64,000 bases of DNA from JAGTVG01 sp963699805. GTDB taxonomy: Bacteria; Bacteroidota; Bacteroidia; Cytophagales; Cyclobacteriaceae. The DNA is taken from positions 62,001 through 126,000 of the forward strand of contig CAVOVH010000013.1 in assembly GCA_963699805.1 (NCBI GenBank). The letters are read 5' to 3'. The notes under the pieces are model-generated. The model saw nothing but the letters and a program-made list of their open reading frames with translations. It searched no databases and had not been told where the DNA came from. Made by a program: the position numbers and the translations under genes. Of this stretch, positions 46,783 through 56,925 are shown piece by piece. The stretch's first letter is position 1. Every line of letters starts with the position of its first letter.

Positions 46783-49170
46783 ATGATCACTTCAAAAAAG
46801 GTTTTATCCTTCAGTAATTTGATTTTTATTTATTGTTTGCTTTTTTGTTTTTTACTGAATCCAAAGGCTGTTTTCAGCCAGGAAAAGACCCTCATCTTTC
46901 CCATTCCCCAGGAGTTGGAAAAAAATGGTGAAATTTTTATGCTCGATGAACAGGTTTTGATTCTCATTCCCCAGTATGCTACTGAAAACGATCTCAAACT
47001 TGCCCGGTCACTTGTCAGGGAATTAAGTGATAAATATGGCATAGCGCCAAACATCAGACGAGTATCCGAGGTCCCTGATGATGGTGGAAGATACATCACG
47101 ATGGGTGTAATCGACAATCCGCTGATCAGTGATTATTGCACTGAAAACCAGATTGAAGTTACCTCAAAAAGTCCGGGCAAAGAAGGATATATATTGGTCG
47201 TTAAAACGAACAGGGTGGTGGTTGCCGGATGGGATGACATGGGCGCTTTTTATGGATTTCAATCCCTCCGACAGCTGGTACATGAAAATAATGGATTTGG
47301 ATTGGTTGGAGTGAAGGTAAGGGATTGGCCTGTCATGCCATTCAGGGGAATAAGATTGTACATTCCGGGACCGGAAAATATATCATTTTTTAAGCGTTTT
47401 TTAAGAGATTTTATGGCTTTGTACAAATTCAACAAGGTCATTGTGGAGGTGAACTGCATGCGACTGAACAGGCATCCTGAGGTAAATGCAGGATGGATCG
47501 AGTTTTCAAAATATATGAAATATACCAGAACAAGTGAATTATTGGGCATTCATGGTCAGACCAGAAATTCCGGTCATCAGGATGCCGGAGACGGATTCAT
47601 CCTTGAACAGGACGATGTGAAGAAAATCGTTGAATTTGCCAATGAGAATTATATTGAAGTAATACCTGAAATACCTTCATTGACACATGGATTTTATCTT
47701 TTAACCCGTCACCCTGAATTGGCAGAATACGAGGCAGACATCTGGCCGGATACCTACTGCCCTTCAAATCCAAAGACATATGATCTGGTGTTTGATGTGC
47801 TGGATGAATATATCCAGGTAATGAATCCCAAAATGATTCATATCGGGCATGATGAATGGCGCGGGGCACCCCTGGATGTCTGTCCAAGATGCAAAGGGAA
47901 AGATTATTCAGAACTTTTTGCAAAAGATGTAAATATGCTTTACAGTTATCTGAAAAAGAAAGATATAAAAATGGCCATGTGGGGTGATTTCCTTCTGGAA
48001 AGCATCAGGGGGAAAGGGCCTCATGATCAAACTTCCGCCACTGGTTTAAAATATCAGACACCTGGTGGTCTCAGGCCGGAAGTGGTCCGGGAATCGATCC
48101 CAAAAGATATACTGATGTTTAACTGGTTCTGGGGAAAACACGAACAGGATCTGGAATTGGATCATTTTGGTTTCACCCAGATCTATGGAAATTTTAAACC
48201 CAATATCAGTAACTGGGATAACCGAATTCTTGATTTTGATCTCATCGGAGGGGCCCCTTCAGGTTGGATCTCTACCAATGAATTTACCTTCGGGAAAGAT
48301 CTAGTACTTGATTTTTTAGGTTGTGCCAATTTGTTGTGGTCGAAACATACCATACAATCAATCGATCTAGCTGGTTATGTATGGGAGATGTTACCCACCG
48401 TTAGACATAATTTCAGAGGTTATACTGCGCCAAGCGAGGATGGTGATCCTGTGAAACCTGTTGATATCTCCTCACGTTTTAATCTGCCATCGAATACGGA
48501 TGTGTTTAATATCAATCTTAAAACATTAAAAACAGGTGAATTAAGGAATGGAAAACAATATTTTATGCGTCAAGAAGCATTAAACAAAAATGAAAATATA
48601 TTGATTGGCGTTGGTGTACAGGGTAAAGAAAAAAATCCTTTAAAAGGCGAATTAAAAGGCATTGAAATTAATGAAGATGTAAGCAGCCTGATATTCCTGC
48701 ATGCATGTGCACTTCCGGCAGGGAATCAGAAATCATATTTTGACATTTATAATACTTTTGATACGGCCGACCTCCTCGGTTGGTATGAGGTAGTATATGA
48801 AGATGGCTATATTGAGATCATCCCGGTACAATATGGTGTTAATATACTCGAATGGAATCCGGGAGGTGAAAAATCATTGGATCTTGCTGAAGGCGATACA
48901 GGATCTCCTCAAAATGCATATTGTTATGAGGCCGATGTCGTCGAATGTTCAACAGACCCGAAAAATAATCCAATCCGGTTTTTTGCATATGAATGGACCA
49001 ATAAAAGGTTAGGTAAAAAGATCGTCGAGGTAAACCTCATTGGCTCAAAAAAATACCAGGCTGTACAACCTGTATATTCAGAGGTGGTTACAGAACCTTT
49101 GCCAAGCAATGCGATTTTTCTTCTGGGGATCAGCAAAGTGATAAAAAGGGAGATCGAGCCATGGAAATGA
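46783..49170 (+). CDS. Glycoside hydrolase family 20-like beta-N-acetylhexosaminidase
   Basis: A 795-residue exported enzyme (signal ending LNPKAVFSQ). Residues about 37-170 are the GH20 N-terminal domain (LIFPIPQELEKNGEIFML, GYILVVKTNRVVVAGWD, GAFYGFQSLRQLV). The barrel starts MPFRGIRLYIPGPE and contains IHIGHDEWRG with the catalytic Asp357-Glu358; its neighbour Cys-rich PLDVCPRCKG is the same as in the GH20 at 59210. GH20 enzymes remove terminal beta-GlcNAc or GalNAc by substrate-assisted catalysis. The Asn or Tyr residues of the sugar pocket could not be checked. A C-terminal beta region (about 600-795) is uncharacterised. It follows the repeat at 46560 and precedes the DegT gene by 116 bases. 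Confidence 0.82.
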   Translation: MITSKKVLSFSNLIFIYCLLFCFLLNPKAVFSQEKTLIFPIPQELEKNGEIFMLDEQVLILIPQYATENDLKLARSLVRELSDKYGIAPNIRRVSEVPDDGGRYITMGVIDNPLISDYCTENQIEVTSKSPGKEGYILVVKTNRVVVAGWDDMGAFYGFQSLRQLVHENNGFGLVGVKVRDWPVMPFRGIRLYIPGPENISFFKRFLRDFMALYKFNKVIVEVNCMRLNRHPEVNAGWIEFSKYMKYTRTSELLGIHGQTRNSGHQDAGDGFILEQDDVKKIVEFANENYIEVIPEIPSLTHGFYLLTRHPELAEYEADIWPDTYCPSNPKTYDLVFDVLDEYIQVMNPKMIHIGHDEWRGAPLDVCPRCKGKDYSELFAKDVNMLYSYLKKKDIKMAMWGDFLLESIRGKGPHDQTSATGLKYQTPGGLRPEVVRESIPKDILMFNWFWGKHEQDLELDHFGFTQIYGNFKPNISNWDNRILDFDLIGGAPSGWISTNEFTFGKDLVLDFLGCANLLWSKHTIQSIDLAGYVWEMLPTVRHNFRGYTAPSEDGDPVKPVDISSRFNLPSNTDVFNINLKTLKTGELRNGKQYFMRQEALNKNENILIGVGVQGKEKNPLKGELKGIEINEDVSSLIFLHACALPAGNQKSYFDIYNTFDTADLLGWYEVVYEDGYIEIIPVQYGVNILEWNPGGEKSLDLAEGDTGSPQNAYCYEADVVECSTDPKNNPIRFFAYEWTNKRLGKKIVEVNLIGSKKYQAVQPVYSEVVTEPLPSNAIFLLGISKVIKREIEPWK

Positions 49171-49286
49171 GACAGGGCATCATTGGAGGATGATTTATTT
49201 GATCAATTATTTTTAAAAAATTGATGAAGAGATATTTATCAACATTATAATATGATAGAGATGTTTTAAAACCTAAATGCAATATC

Positions 49287-50603
49287 ATGGGCAATGAAAA
49301 AGCAAAATCTGACTTCCGCTATGACACCGGGGCTGCAAAGGTCCCCTGGGCCGCAATTGGCGAGAATTTGAATATTGAGGACATTGAATCCATTATTAGA
49401 TTCATTATACCATCAGGGCAGGATCTTTCTTCGTATGAACAGCAGATATCAATCGTAAAAAAAGAAGTTAAAAAATTGTTTGAAATAGGACAACTTGCCA
49501 CCAAACTATCCTTGGGCGCCCAGGTTCAGGCTTTGGAGAAGGAAGTAAAAAAGATCCTCAAGGTGAAATATGCATGTTTTGTTACCAATGCCACTGCGGG
49601 ATTCGAAATCGGGCTTAAATTATCTGGATTGAAACCAGGAGATGAGGTGATTGCACCGGCCATCACTTTCCTTTCTACCATTACCTATCCCTTGCAGATA
49701 GGAGCGAAGGTAGTATTGGCGGATGTCGATCCAGTGACACTGAATATTGATCCCCGGGATATTGAAAGGAAAATCACTAAACGAACAAAGGTGATCATGC
49801 CTGTCCATATTGGCGGATACCCATGCGATATGGACACGATAATGAACTTGGCAAAAGAACATGACCTGATGGTTGTTGAAGATGCTGCACATGCTTTTGG
49901 CGGTAGTTACAGGGGGAAAGCCATTGGGACCATCGGTGATTTCGGATCTTATAGTTTTCATGAAGTTAAAAACATCAATTCCCTGGGAGAAGGGGGAATT
50001 GTTGTCACCAATTCGGATTATGGGGAACAGTTTGCCAAAAGCCGGTTTGGTGGTTTTGACATTTCGAATCCGATCGATAAATGGCTCTATGATGTAGTGG
50101 CATTGAAAGGAAAAGGAGGGCTATATTCGATGGCAGGAAACCATTCTTCAACTGAGATCCAGGCAGTGGTATTGCTCAATCAAATCAAAAGACTTTTTGA
50201 AATCATAAAAATACGAAGAAGTCATGCAGAATACCTGAATCATCGATTTCAGAATGTTGAAGAAATATTTCCCTGCCCTATGGATTCCGATGTTATTAAA
50301 GCCACCTATCATCTTTATCTGTTTCAGCTGGATCACAAGAAGTTGAAAGGTGACATACAGGATTTTAAGGCTAAGATGAATGAAAAGGGAATCATCCAGA
50401 TCCCGCATTTTGCCCCCTTGTACCGGTTTTCATATATGAAACAACTTGGATATGATACAGAAGCAATCCGGAAAACCTGTCCGAATGCGGAAGAGGCTTT
50501 TCTGCATAAGTTCACGCATCTGCCACTTTATCCACTTACTGACGATCAAGTCCAATACATGGCCGATGGGGTGATTGAGTGTGTTAAGGGAATGAAGAAC
50601 TAA
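49287..50603 (+). CDS. DegT/DnrJ/EryC1/StrS PLP aminotransferase, cytoplasmic
   Basis: A 438-residue protein without a signal. It is a complete sugar aminotransferase: ACFVTNATAGFEIGLKLSGL, DEVIAPAITFLSTITYPL, MPVHIGGYPCDM, the Asp199 of VVEDAAHAFGG and Lys228 in SFHEVKNINSLGEGG for pyridoxal phosphate. Family members transaminate keto-sugars, usually nucleotide-linked, though some catabolic and dehydratase members exist. Compared with the exported paralogue at 25083 it has a longer N-terminal helical part. In this context it may interconvert amino and keto sugars, but no donor or substrate is visible. It ends before a convergent GH123-like gene. Confidence 0.85.
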   Translation: MGNEKAKSDFRYDTGAAKVPWAAIGENLNIEDIESIIRFIIPSGQDLSSYEQQISIVKKEVKKLFEIGQLATKLSLGAQVQALEKEVKKILKVKYACFVTNATAGFEIGLKLSGLKPGDEVIAPAITFLSTITYPLQIGAKVVLADVDPVTLNIDPRDIERKITKRTKVIMPVHIGGYPCDMDTIMNLAKEHDLMVVEDAAHAFGGSYRGKAIGTIGDFGSYSFHEVKNINSLGEGGIVVTNSDYGEQFAKSRFGGFDISNPIDKWLYDVVALKGKGGLYSMAGNHSSTEIQAVVLLNQIKRLFEIIKIRRSHAEYLNHRFQNVEEIFPCPMDSDVIKATYHLYLFQLDHKKLKGDIQDFKAKMNEKGIIQIPHFAPLYRFSYMKQLGYDTEAIRKTCPNAEEAFLHKFTHLPLYPLTDDQVQYMADGVIECVKGMKN

Positions 50604-50819
50604 CCGTGAGAAGCCTTTAAACAAAGGTCCGGATCAAATCCTACATATAGCTCAGGATGAAAAATATTCTTTCCATGGCCAATCGTTTTATAAAAAATCA
50701 TGATTTATTAAAATTCACCATAATGAATACAATACTCCGATCAGGGTTCTTGATAACGACATTTGACCAATCAAAAAAGTGTGTTTTAATGAAAGTCGAT
50801 TTTTATGAAAAAAGTCTTC

Positions 50820-52562
50820 TTACTTTCGCTTAAGAATCTCCTGAATGATCTTATCTTTTGCCACATCAATGGCATTCGGATCCCGTGTAAAATCCCTGAT
50901 GCCTTTGCAGATGGATTCTACGATTTGATCAGCTTCCGATCCTCCGCCTAAATCTTTGAGCAGGGTGAGAAGTTCAAGTTCTTCGAATCCTTCCCGTAGC
51001 AATTCAAAACGGATCGAGCTGACAGGGCCAAACACATTTTCCTGACCTGTATATCTTTCGGCAAGATTACCCGGATAAATGAGAGAACCTTCTCCTGAGA
51101 GGGGATCATTACATTCCGAAAGTTTCCAGACTACGGGATCTATCCATGGGTCTTTTACCTCACGCCAGAATGTGGTAGTCCAGTAGAGGATGCCCCCCAG
51201 CTTATATCTCCACGTGATCCAGGAAATCATCCGGGGATCTGCAGCTTCACGGTCAATAAAATAATTGGGTTGCGGATATTCTTGATCACAACTGATATAC
51301 CATATCACCTTTTCTCCGTCTTTCTGACGTTCCGAGACCGCCTGGACATGGTCCTCGTTTGCAAGATAATTGCCATGTATGATCCAGTAATTCGCCAGTC
51401 CTGCAAAAGATCCCCATTCTGGATTCTCTGGAAGTGGCTGCTCGGTAACCATAAATTTGACATTCGGGTCCACTTCCTTAACCAGCCGGGCCCATCTTCG
51501 AACCGCTTCATATTCTTCGGCATTGCGGGGCTCATCAACAGGGCAAAGAAATGCTAATTTTTCATACCATCCCTTTGTTTTTGCGTGGTCGATCACCTGG
51601 CGGATATATTGCTTAACATGATGTTTGTAAGTTTCTGAGAAGGGTTCTTCCCCTTCTTCCCTGGGTAGGTTGGGAGGCGCCGCAGAGATCTGGTACATCA
51701 GGAGCCCTTTTTCAATAAAGAAATTTTCAATTCTTTCATCGGTCCACTCAAGAATATAATTTTCATCCTCAATTCGGCCCTCCAATCCGAAAGACATTAG
51801 AAACCTGGGATCCACCCGGTTATTCAGTGATTGCTCCAGGTATTTATAATACAATGCCTGAAATTCAGGACTGTTTTCGTCAAGTCCATGTAATCTGGCA
51901 ACATCACCAGAGCCTATCCTCATGAGCGCAGGAAAGTGTCTTTCCGCTGGCATCCTTATATCCCAGATGGTCAATTCGATATTCACCAGTCCAAGTTGTT
52001 CTTCTCCTGAGAAAACTTTTATCGAACCTGTATAGGTGCCGGGCGCTTGATCATAAGGAATGACAACATCAGTCCAGATTGGCTGGTTCCGCAATTCAGG
52101 AGGCCTTCCTCTTTCTCCGGATTGGATATCAAAAGGACGTGCAAGAGGAACAAGTGCATCCGGCCAGTAGCCTTTTTTACCATGAATGCCGGAAGGTGTA
52201 TATACCTTGATGATATGCTCGAAGTAAAGTTGTATATCTTCCACAGGAATGGCATTTTTCTCCATAATCAAGGCTGATTTTTTCATTGTAATTCCGAAGA
52301 TATTCACACGATCCGCTGTGATTATTATTTGAAATGGAACATGTTCCCCGCGGACACCATTGATTTTAACTGTTCTCGTTGCTTCATTCCAGATCCTGTC
52401 ATGAGGCAGATCTGAGCGGTTATCTCTCTGAATTTTTTCAGTACTACCGGCTGCCCATATCCGGATGTCAGCAAAAGAAGGAACCGATAAATATATGTGA
52501 GAGACCAGCAATAAAAAACTGATAAACGTGATGGAGGGAACAGAGAAAAAATCCTTTTTCAT
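50820..52562 (-). CDS. GH123-like (DUF4091) glycoside hydrolase
   Basis: A 580-residue protein with a signal peptide (FLLLVSHIYLSVPSFA). The sandwich reads IRIWAAGSTEKIQRDN, VRGEHVPFQIIITADRV and GYWPDALVPLARPF. The barrel contains KLAFLCPVDEPRNAEEY with Asp343-Glu344, the GH123 catalytic pair, followed by ISWITWRYKLGGILYWTTTFW and the DUF4091 end SSIRFELLREGFEELELLTLL. It belongs to the same subtype as the protein at 44611 and would be a secreted beta-N-acetylhexosaminidase by family. The gene is a single unit on the minus strand, convergent with the DegT gene. Confidence 0.83.
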   Translation of the reverse strand: MKKDFFSVPSITFISFLLLVSHIYLSVPSFADIRIWAAGSTEKIQRDNRSDLPHDRIWNEATRTVKINGVRGEHVPFQIIITADRVNIFGITMKKSALIMEKNAIPVEDIQLYFEHIIKVYTPSGIHGKKGYWPDALVPLARPFDIQSGERGRPPELRNQPIWTDVVIPYDQAPGTYTGSIKVFSGEEQLGLVNIELTIWDIRMPAERHFPALMRIGSGDVARLHGLDENSPEFQALYYKYLEQSLNNRVDPRFLMSFGLEGRIEDENYILEWTDERIENFFIEKGLLMYQISAAPPNLPREEGEEPFSETYKHHVKQYIRQVIDHAKTKGWYEKLAFLCPVDEPRNAEEYEAVRRWARLVKEVDPNVKFMVTEQPLPENPEWGSFAGLANYWIIHGNYLANEDHVQAVSERQKDGEKVIWYISCDQEYPQPNYFIDREAADPRMISWITWRYKLGGILYWTTTFWREVKDPWIDPVVWKLSECNDPLSGEGSLIYPGNLAERYTGQENVFGPVSSIRFELLREGFEELELLTLLKDLGGGSEADQIVESICKGIRDFTRDPNAIDVAKDKIIQEILKRK

Positions 52563-52906
52563 TTTTTTTCTTTTGATAATGGGACCAAAAAATCTGAGTC
52601 AATGATTTAATTTATTGATTTTTTTCCTCAATTCAATAGAATAATCGCCAAGAATGTGGCATTTAAAAAAATGAATGATTTATTTTCATTTCGAGGGATT
52701 CAAAAATTGGTTAAATCCAAACCTCTTACAGAATTAGTTTTTAATCCTGAAAGGAATATAAATTCTCTATTATCTTTAAAATGGATCGTTTGATTGGGCA
52801 GTAGCTGAAACAGATCGATGATTCAATAATGCTTTAATGAATTATTGAGATCAATTTATACCATCTATCTTGCATGAAAGATATTAATTGAACTGCAATA
52901 CATCTC
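52563..52906. promoter_or_regulatory. 344-base intergenic region between two minus-strand genes
   Basis: It should contain the promoter of the GH123-like gene at 50820. The sequence is AT-rich; I saw no clear hairpin, repeat or promoter pair. Confidence 0.35.
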
Positions 52907-53674
52907 TCACAAGATATCCAACAGCATATTATATTTTTTTCTGACTCCATCAGATGAGGTGTCTTGAACAATCTTCTGTACCTGTTTTCTTATATCCTCC
53001 ACCACCGCATCCTCCATCCATTCCCGGTTTATCAATACTGAATTATACACGAAGTTGCTCAATCTTTCCAGGTCATTTTCTTGAAAAAAATAAGATTTCT
53101 GCTGATTGTCTAATACATAGAGCACCATGGTGATGTACATGAACCGTATCGATCGGAATCCATATTGCATTTCAATATCCTTCTCATCGATGGATTCATT
53201 GATCAAATTTCCGAGATCCAGCATGTCCTGGGCAATGGTTAGCCCGAATAGATACAGATCGATCAATTCACGGTTGTAAAACTGTACCTGCGTATTAAGA
53301 TCCGTATAGGCTGTGACAAAGCATCCTTGTACGTTGATATATTTCTGTATCCGATAGGCCTTTTCATTCAAGGATAAGTTATCATCCTGCAAAAATAACA
53401 GGTTGTCCGGATTAATCAATCGATCAAAAATATCTCCTGATTTTTTACTTCCTTTTTTGGGAAGGGAAAAAGGTTTTAAGGATTTGATATTACTCAATAC
53501 TACACACGCTTCTGTATAATCTATGTAATCCCATGTATCTGAAGGATCTGGAAGACCCATATTCAGATATTCTTCAGGAATTAATGAAAGGTCTTTGTCG
53601 GTAGATCTGTTGCAGGAAAAGGAAATTAAAATGGCTGTTAATGCGATTAAAAAAGGGATCTGTCTATCTTTCAC
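52907..53674 (-). CDS. Uncharacterised lipoprotein
   Basis: About 255 residues if started at the GTG at 53674, which gives a proper lipoprotein signal (FLIALTAILISFSCNRS); a longer frame from TTG 53707 adds a polar start. The mature part is acidic and helical, with regions such as SLNEKAYRIQKYINVQGCFV, ELIDLYLFGLTIAQDMLDLG and RSIRFMYITMVLYVLDNQQK. I do not recognise a family; such all-helical lipoproteins are common in Bacteroidota. It is transcribed divergently from the GH123-like lipoprotein at 53867 and separated from the GH123-like gene at 50820 by 344 bases. A structural or regulatory role at the cell surface is possible but unsupported. Confidence 0.7.
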   Translation of the reverse strand: MKDRQIPFLIALTAILISFSCNRSTDKDLSLIPEEYLNMGLPDPSDTWDYIDYTEACVVLSNIKSLKPFSLPKKGSKKSGDIFDRLINPDNLLFLQDDNLSLNEKAYRIQKYINVQGCFVTAYTDLNTQVQFYNRELIDLYLFGLTIAQDMLDLGNLINESIDEKDIEMQYGFRSIRFMYITMVLYVLDNQQKSYFFQENDLERLSNFVYNSVLINREWMEDAVVEDIRKQVQKIVQDTSSDGVRKKYNMLLDIL

Positions 53675-53866
53675 GCTGTTACCTATTTGAGATAAAACTT
53701 TCGACAAAAATTAAACCATTTTGTTTATATAATTTATATAATTCATAATTTTTATATCATATATTTTAATTAATAAATCTGATTTTTTACTTGCCTGGTA
53801 TTTCTTTATCTGGTTATTTTTTGTTAAAATGGGATAAATTTTTTTTAATTCAAATTCGATTTTTTT

Positions 53867-55798
53867 ATGATAAAAATTCTGAAAATCATTTCTTTAAGTC
53901 TTATACTTCAAAGTTGCAGTTTAATAAATACTGACCCAGTAAAGGTGGGTTGGACCTTAAGCGTTTTACCATCTTCCATCCGGTTGGATCCAGTCACCAA
54001 TGAAATAATTGATGATAGATTTGATGCGGTAAAACAACCACAATCCTTTGAAAAAAATCTACTCTTGAAAAATTGGATTTATGATGGTAAAAAAGTTTCG
54101 TTACATGCAGCGAGGGGCGAATACCTCTCATTTCAGCTTGTATTGATCAATAATACAGGTTCAACGCTAAAAGGTATCGTGGTTGAAATGCCTCCTTTCG
54201 AAAATGGGGATCACCAAATTACGATCGATCCAGAATTTTTTCTTGAATGGGCTGTAGAAGTTAAAACACCGAGTACTGGTTATCCCAAGGCTTCTCTTGG
54301 TAACGGCTGGTATCCGGATGCATTGATACCTTTCAGATATGTGCAGATGGACTCTACAAAAGTCAGACGCAGGTGGGTATTCCCCCTGGAACTTCCCGAT
54401 TTTAATAACCGGATTGAAAATCAGCAATCTTTGATTATCTGGGTTGACCAATACATCCCTTTTGAATATGAAGAAGCAAAACCGGGCCTCTATTCTTCCG
54501 AAATTTTGGTGGCTATTGGTGACCAGATCCAGAAAATTCCAGTAACGCTTAATGTCTGGGACTTTGCCATTCCTAATGAAAATAAGTTGAAGGCCAGCCT
54601 CCAGCATGAAGGTTTCTTAAGCAGCATGAATGAAAAACAGGAATTAGAGATCTATCAGCTTTTTAAGTCAAATAGAATCTCATTAATGGACCCTACCTAT
54701 AAACCTGATCTGCAAATTACAGACGCCAGGAAGGTGGCTTTAGGCTGGGATTCCTTCGATTTACGGCTTAAAAAATATTTTACAGGAGAAGCCTTCACAT
54801 CAAAATACGGCTATGAATACGGTCCAGGATATGGCGAGCCTCTGGAAGCATTCATTTTACCTTTCAATGTATATGGAAAGCATGGAGATGCGGGATGGCC
54901 TGATACGGGAAAGCCGGAAATGGAACGCAACCAGGAAAACATAATTTTGTATAGAAATGTGATCAGAGAAGTGCGCAGTCATCTGCAGGATATGGTTAAT
55001 CCAGAGAAAACGGAATTAACAGTTTATTTAAATGGATTGGATGAATCCTATTTTCCTGAAGCCTGGGACCGGATGGTGTTTTATGGTGAAATTTTCAAGG
55101 AGGATTATCCTGAAGTCCGATTCAGAATTGACGGCAGCTATAGTGAAGAGGCCATGGCAGTGGTTAAAAACTCAATCAATTCCTGGGCATCACATACGAT
55201 AAATTATGACATTGATAAAATCAGGAAATACCAGGAAATGGGGATAGAAGACTGGATATATGGTCCGATGCTTTATGAATCCAAGGTAAACAGTTGGGTG
55301 GGAAGCTCAACTTTTATTGATTTGCCTTTGGTAAATGACCGCGCGATCAGTTGGAGTTGCTGGAAGTATAACACGTACTCATGGATTAGCTGGGGAGTTG
55401 GTGCTGGCTGGGAACATGCCTGGTATGACCCGGAAACATGGAAAGATACTTATAAAACAGGGGCCGATTCAGATGCAGAATTTAGTTATAAAAAATTAAA
55501 TGGAAATGGCTTATTGATATACAGTCCTGGAATTATTCCCAATGTTAACGGAGCATGCCCCTCAATACGACTGAAAACGATGAGAGATGGTGTACAGGAA
55601 TATGAATATATGCGTTTACTTTCAGCCCTCGATGGAAATAAAAGCCGAGTGAATGATATTGTTAACACGATCATCAAAGATCCGTTTGGTGAAAGATCGA
55701 TCGGTAATCTGGATGTCTGGAGTTATGATGCCCAACAGTGGGATGCGGCAAGGATCAAGATTGGCGAAATGATCCATGAAGCGAAGCAGGATCGATGA
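53867..55798 (+). CDS. GH123-like (DUF4091) glycoside hydrolase, lipoprotein
   Basis: A 643-residue lipoprotein (LSLILQSCSLINTD, Cys17). The N-terminal sandwich contains LHAARGEYLSFQLVLINNTG, NGWYPDALIPFRYV and KPGLYSSEILVA. The barrel includes ELTVYLNGLDESYFPEAW with Asp392-Glu393; the Pro that follows the pair in the other four is Ser here. It ends SIRLKTMRDGVQEYEYMRLL, the DUF4091 tail, with NGNGLLIYSPG. It represents a third subtype and is the only one of the five with a clear lipobox, so it may be cell-surface anchored. A URO-D-like gene follows 48 bases later on the same strand, pairing a glycosidase with that family a second time. Confidence 0.82.
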   Translation: MIKILKIISLSLILQSCSLINTDPVKVGWTLSVLPSSIRLDPVTNEIIDDRFDAVKQPQSFEKNLLLKNWIYDGKKVSLHAARGEYLSFQLVLINNTGSTLKGIVVEMPPFENGDHQITIDPEFFLEWAVEVKTPSTGYPKASLGNGWYPDALIPFRYVQMDSTKVRRRWVFPLELPDFNNRIENQQSLIIWVDQYIPFEYEEAKPGLYSSEILVAIGDQIQKIPVTLNVWDFAIPNENKLKASLQHEGFLSSMNEKQELEIYQLFKSNRISLMDPTYKPDLQITDARKVALGWDSFDLRLKKYFTGEAFTSKYGYEYGPGYGEPLEAFILPFNVYGKHGDAGWPDTGKPEMERNQENIILYRNVIREVRSHLQDMVNPEKTELTVYLNGLDESYFPEAWDRMVFYGEIFKEDYPEVRFRIDGSYSEEAMAVVKNSINSWASHTINYDIDKIRKYQEMGIEDWIYGPMLYESKVNSWVGSSTFIDLPLVNDRAISWSCWKYNTYSWISWGVGAGWEHAWYDPETWKDTYKTGADSDAEFSYKKLNGNGLLIYSPGIIPNVNGACPSIRLKTMRDGVQEYEYMRLLSALDGNKSRVNDIVNTIIKDPFGERSIGNLDVWSYDAQQWDAARIKIGEMIHEAKQDR

Positions 55799-55846
55799 AG
55801 GACGGTTTAATCTTGCGTAGGAGAATAAATAAAACCCGATAAAAAA

Positions 55847-56878
55847 ATGACCAAACGTGAAGTGGTAAGGAAAGTCCTGGAGCATAAAAAACCACCCTAT
55901 GTTCCCTGGCATTTCGGGTTTACCGTAGAAGCAAAGGAGAAGATACTGAATTATTTTGGGTCTGATGATCTGATGGAAGTAACTGATAACCATTTTCTTG
56001 TACTGGGTGAGGAAATTGGTTACTTTGAAAATATAGGGAATAACCGTTTTAAAGATATTTTCGGTGTGATCTGGGACCGGACCATCGATCAGGATATTGG
56101 AAATGTGGAAGGACAGGTGATAACTGAGCCCAACTTAATGGCGTATACTTTCCCTGATCCTGTAGCGGATCGGTATTTCAGTAACATTCCTTTTCTTCTT
56201 GAGAAATATCCGGATCGTTTCCGTATTTTCGAGATCGGTTTTTCTTTATTTGAAAGAGCCTGGACATTGAGGGGTATGGAAACTTTGCTCCTGGATTTTC
56301 TCATGAATCGCGATTTTGTCCATGATCTGATGAATGCGATTTGCGAATATAATATACGGCAAATTCATCGTGCGCTTGAATTTGACATCGATGCGGTGAA
56401 ATTAGGGGATGACTGGGGCCAACAGAGAGGGCTGATCATGGGTCCAGTATTTTGGCATGAATTTATCAAGCCGTATTTGAGCAGAATATTCAAGGTGGTC
56501 AAGGAAGCAGGAAAATTTATGTTTATGCACTCCTGCGGTGATGTGGACGAACTTTTTGATCCGCTCATACAAATCGGATTGGATAATTTTAATCCATTTC
56601 AACCTGAAGTTATGAATATCTATGAACTGCTGCCCGCCTATAGAGGGCGTTTGACATTTCATGGAGGTTTATCTACTCAACGGATTTTACCTTTCGGATC
56701 AGTAGATAAAGTTCGTAAAGAATGCGACAGACTACTGACAATGGGTAAGGATGGTGATTATATTTTCGCACCCTCTCATGATGTAGAAGGGGACGTGCCC
56801 CTTGAGAATATGCTGGCATTTATTGAGAAAGCTAAAAACCAGGAAGGATATAAAAATTATACAGATATTATCATTTAA
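55847..56878 (+). CDS. URO-D-like (MtaA/uroporphyrinogen decarboxylase superfamily) protein, second copy
   Basis: A 343-residue soluble protein. Begins MTKREVVRKVLEHKKPPYVP, a typical URO-D-like opening. FMFMHSCGDVDELFDPLIQI carries the His228-x-Cys230 zinc motif, and the late segment DYIFAPSHDVEGDVPLENML again has a His where MtaA-type enzymes have Cys, exactly as in the protein at 317. VKLGDDWGQQRGLIMGPVFW resembles the substrate-contact loop of the superfamily. It is cytoplasmic and lies 48 bases after a GH123-like gene. It is probably a metal-dependent methyl- or acyl-group enzyme on a sugar-derived compound; this is inference only. Confidence 0.75.
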   Translation: MTKREVVRKVLEHKKPPYVPWHFGFTVEAKEKILNYFGSDDLMEVTDNHFLVLGEEIGYFENIGNNRFKDIFGVIWDRTIDQDIGNVEGQVITEPNLMAYTFPDPVADRYFSNIPFLLEKYPDRFRIFEIGFSLFERAWTLRGMETLLLDFLMNRDFVHDLMNAICEYNIRQIHRALEFDIDAVKLGDDWGQQRGLIMGPVFWHEFIKPYLSRIFKVVKEAGKFMFMHSCGDVDELFDPLIQIGLDNFNPFQPEVMNIYELLPAYRGRLTFHGGLSTQRILPFGSVDKVRKECDRLLTMGKDGDYIFAPSHDVEGDVPLENMLAFIEKAKNQEGYKNYTDIII

Positions 56879-56925
56879 TTATCGAATATCATTTATAAAC
56901 AATATATTATATTAAAATCTAGGTA

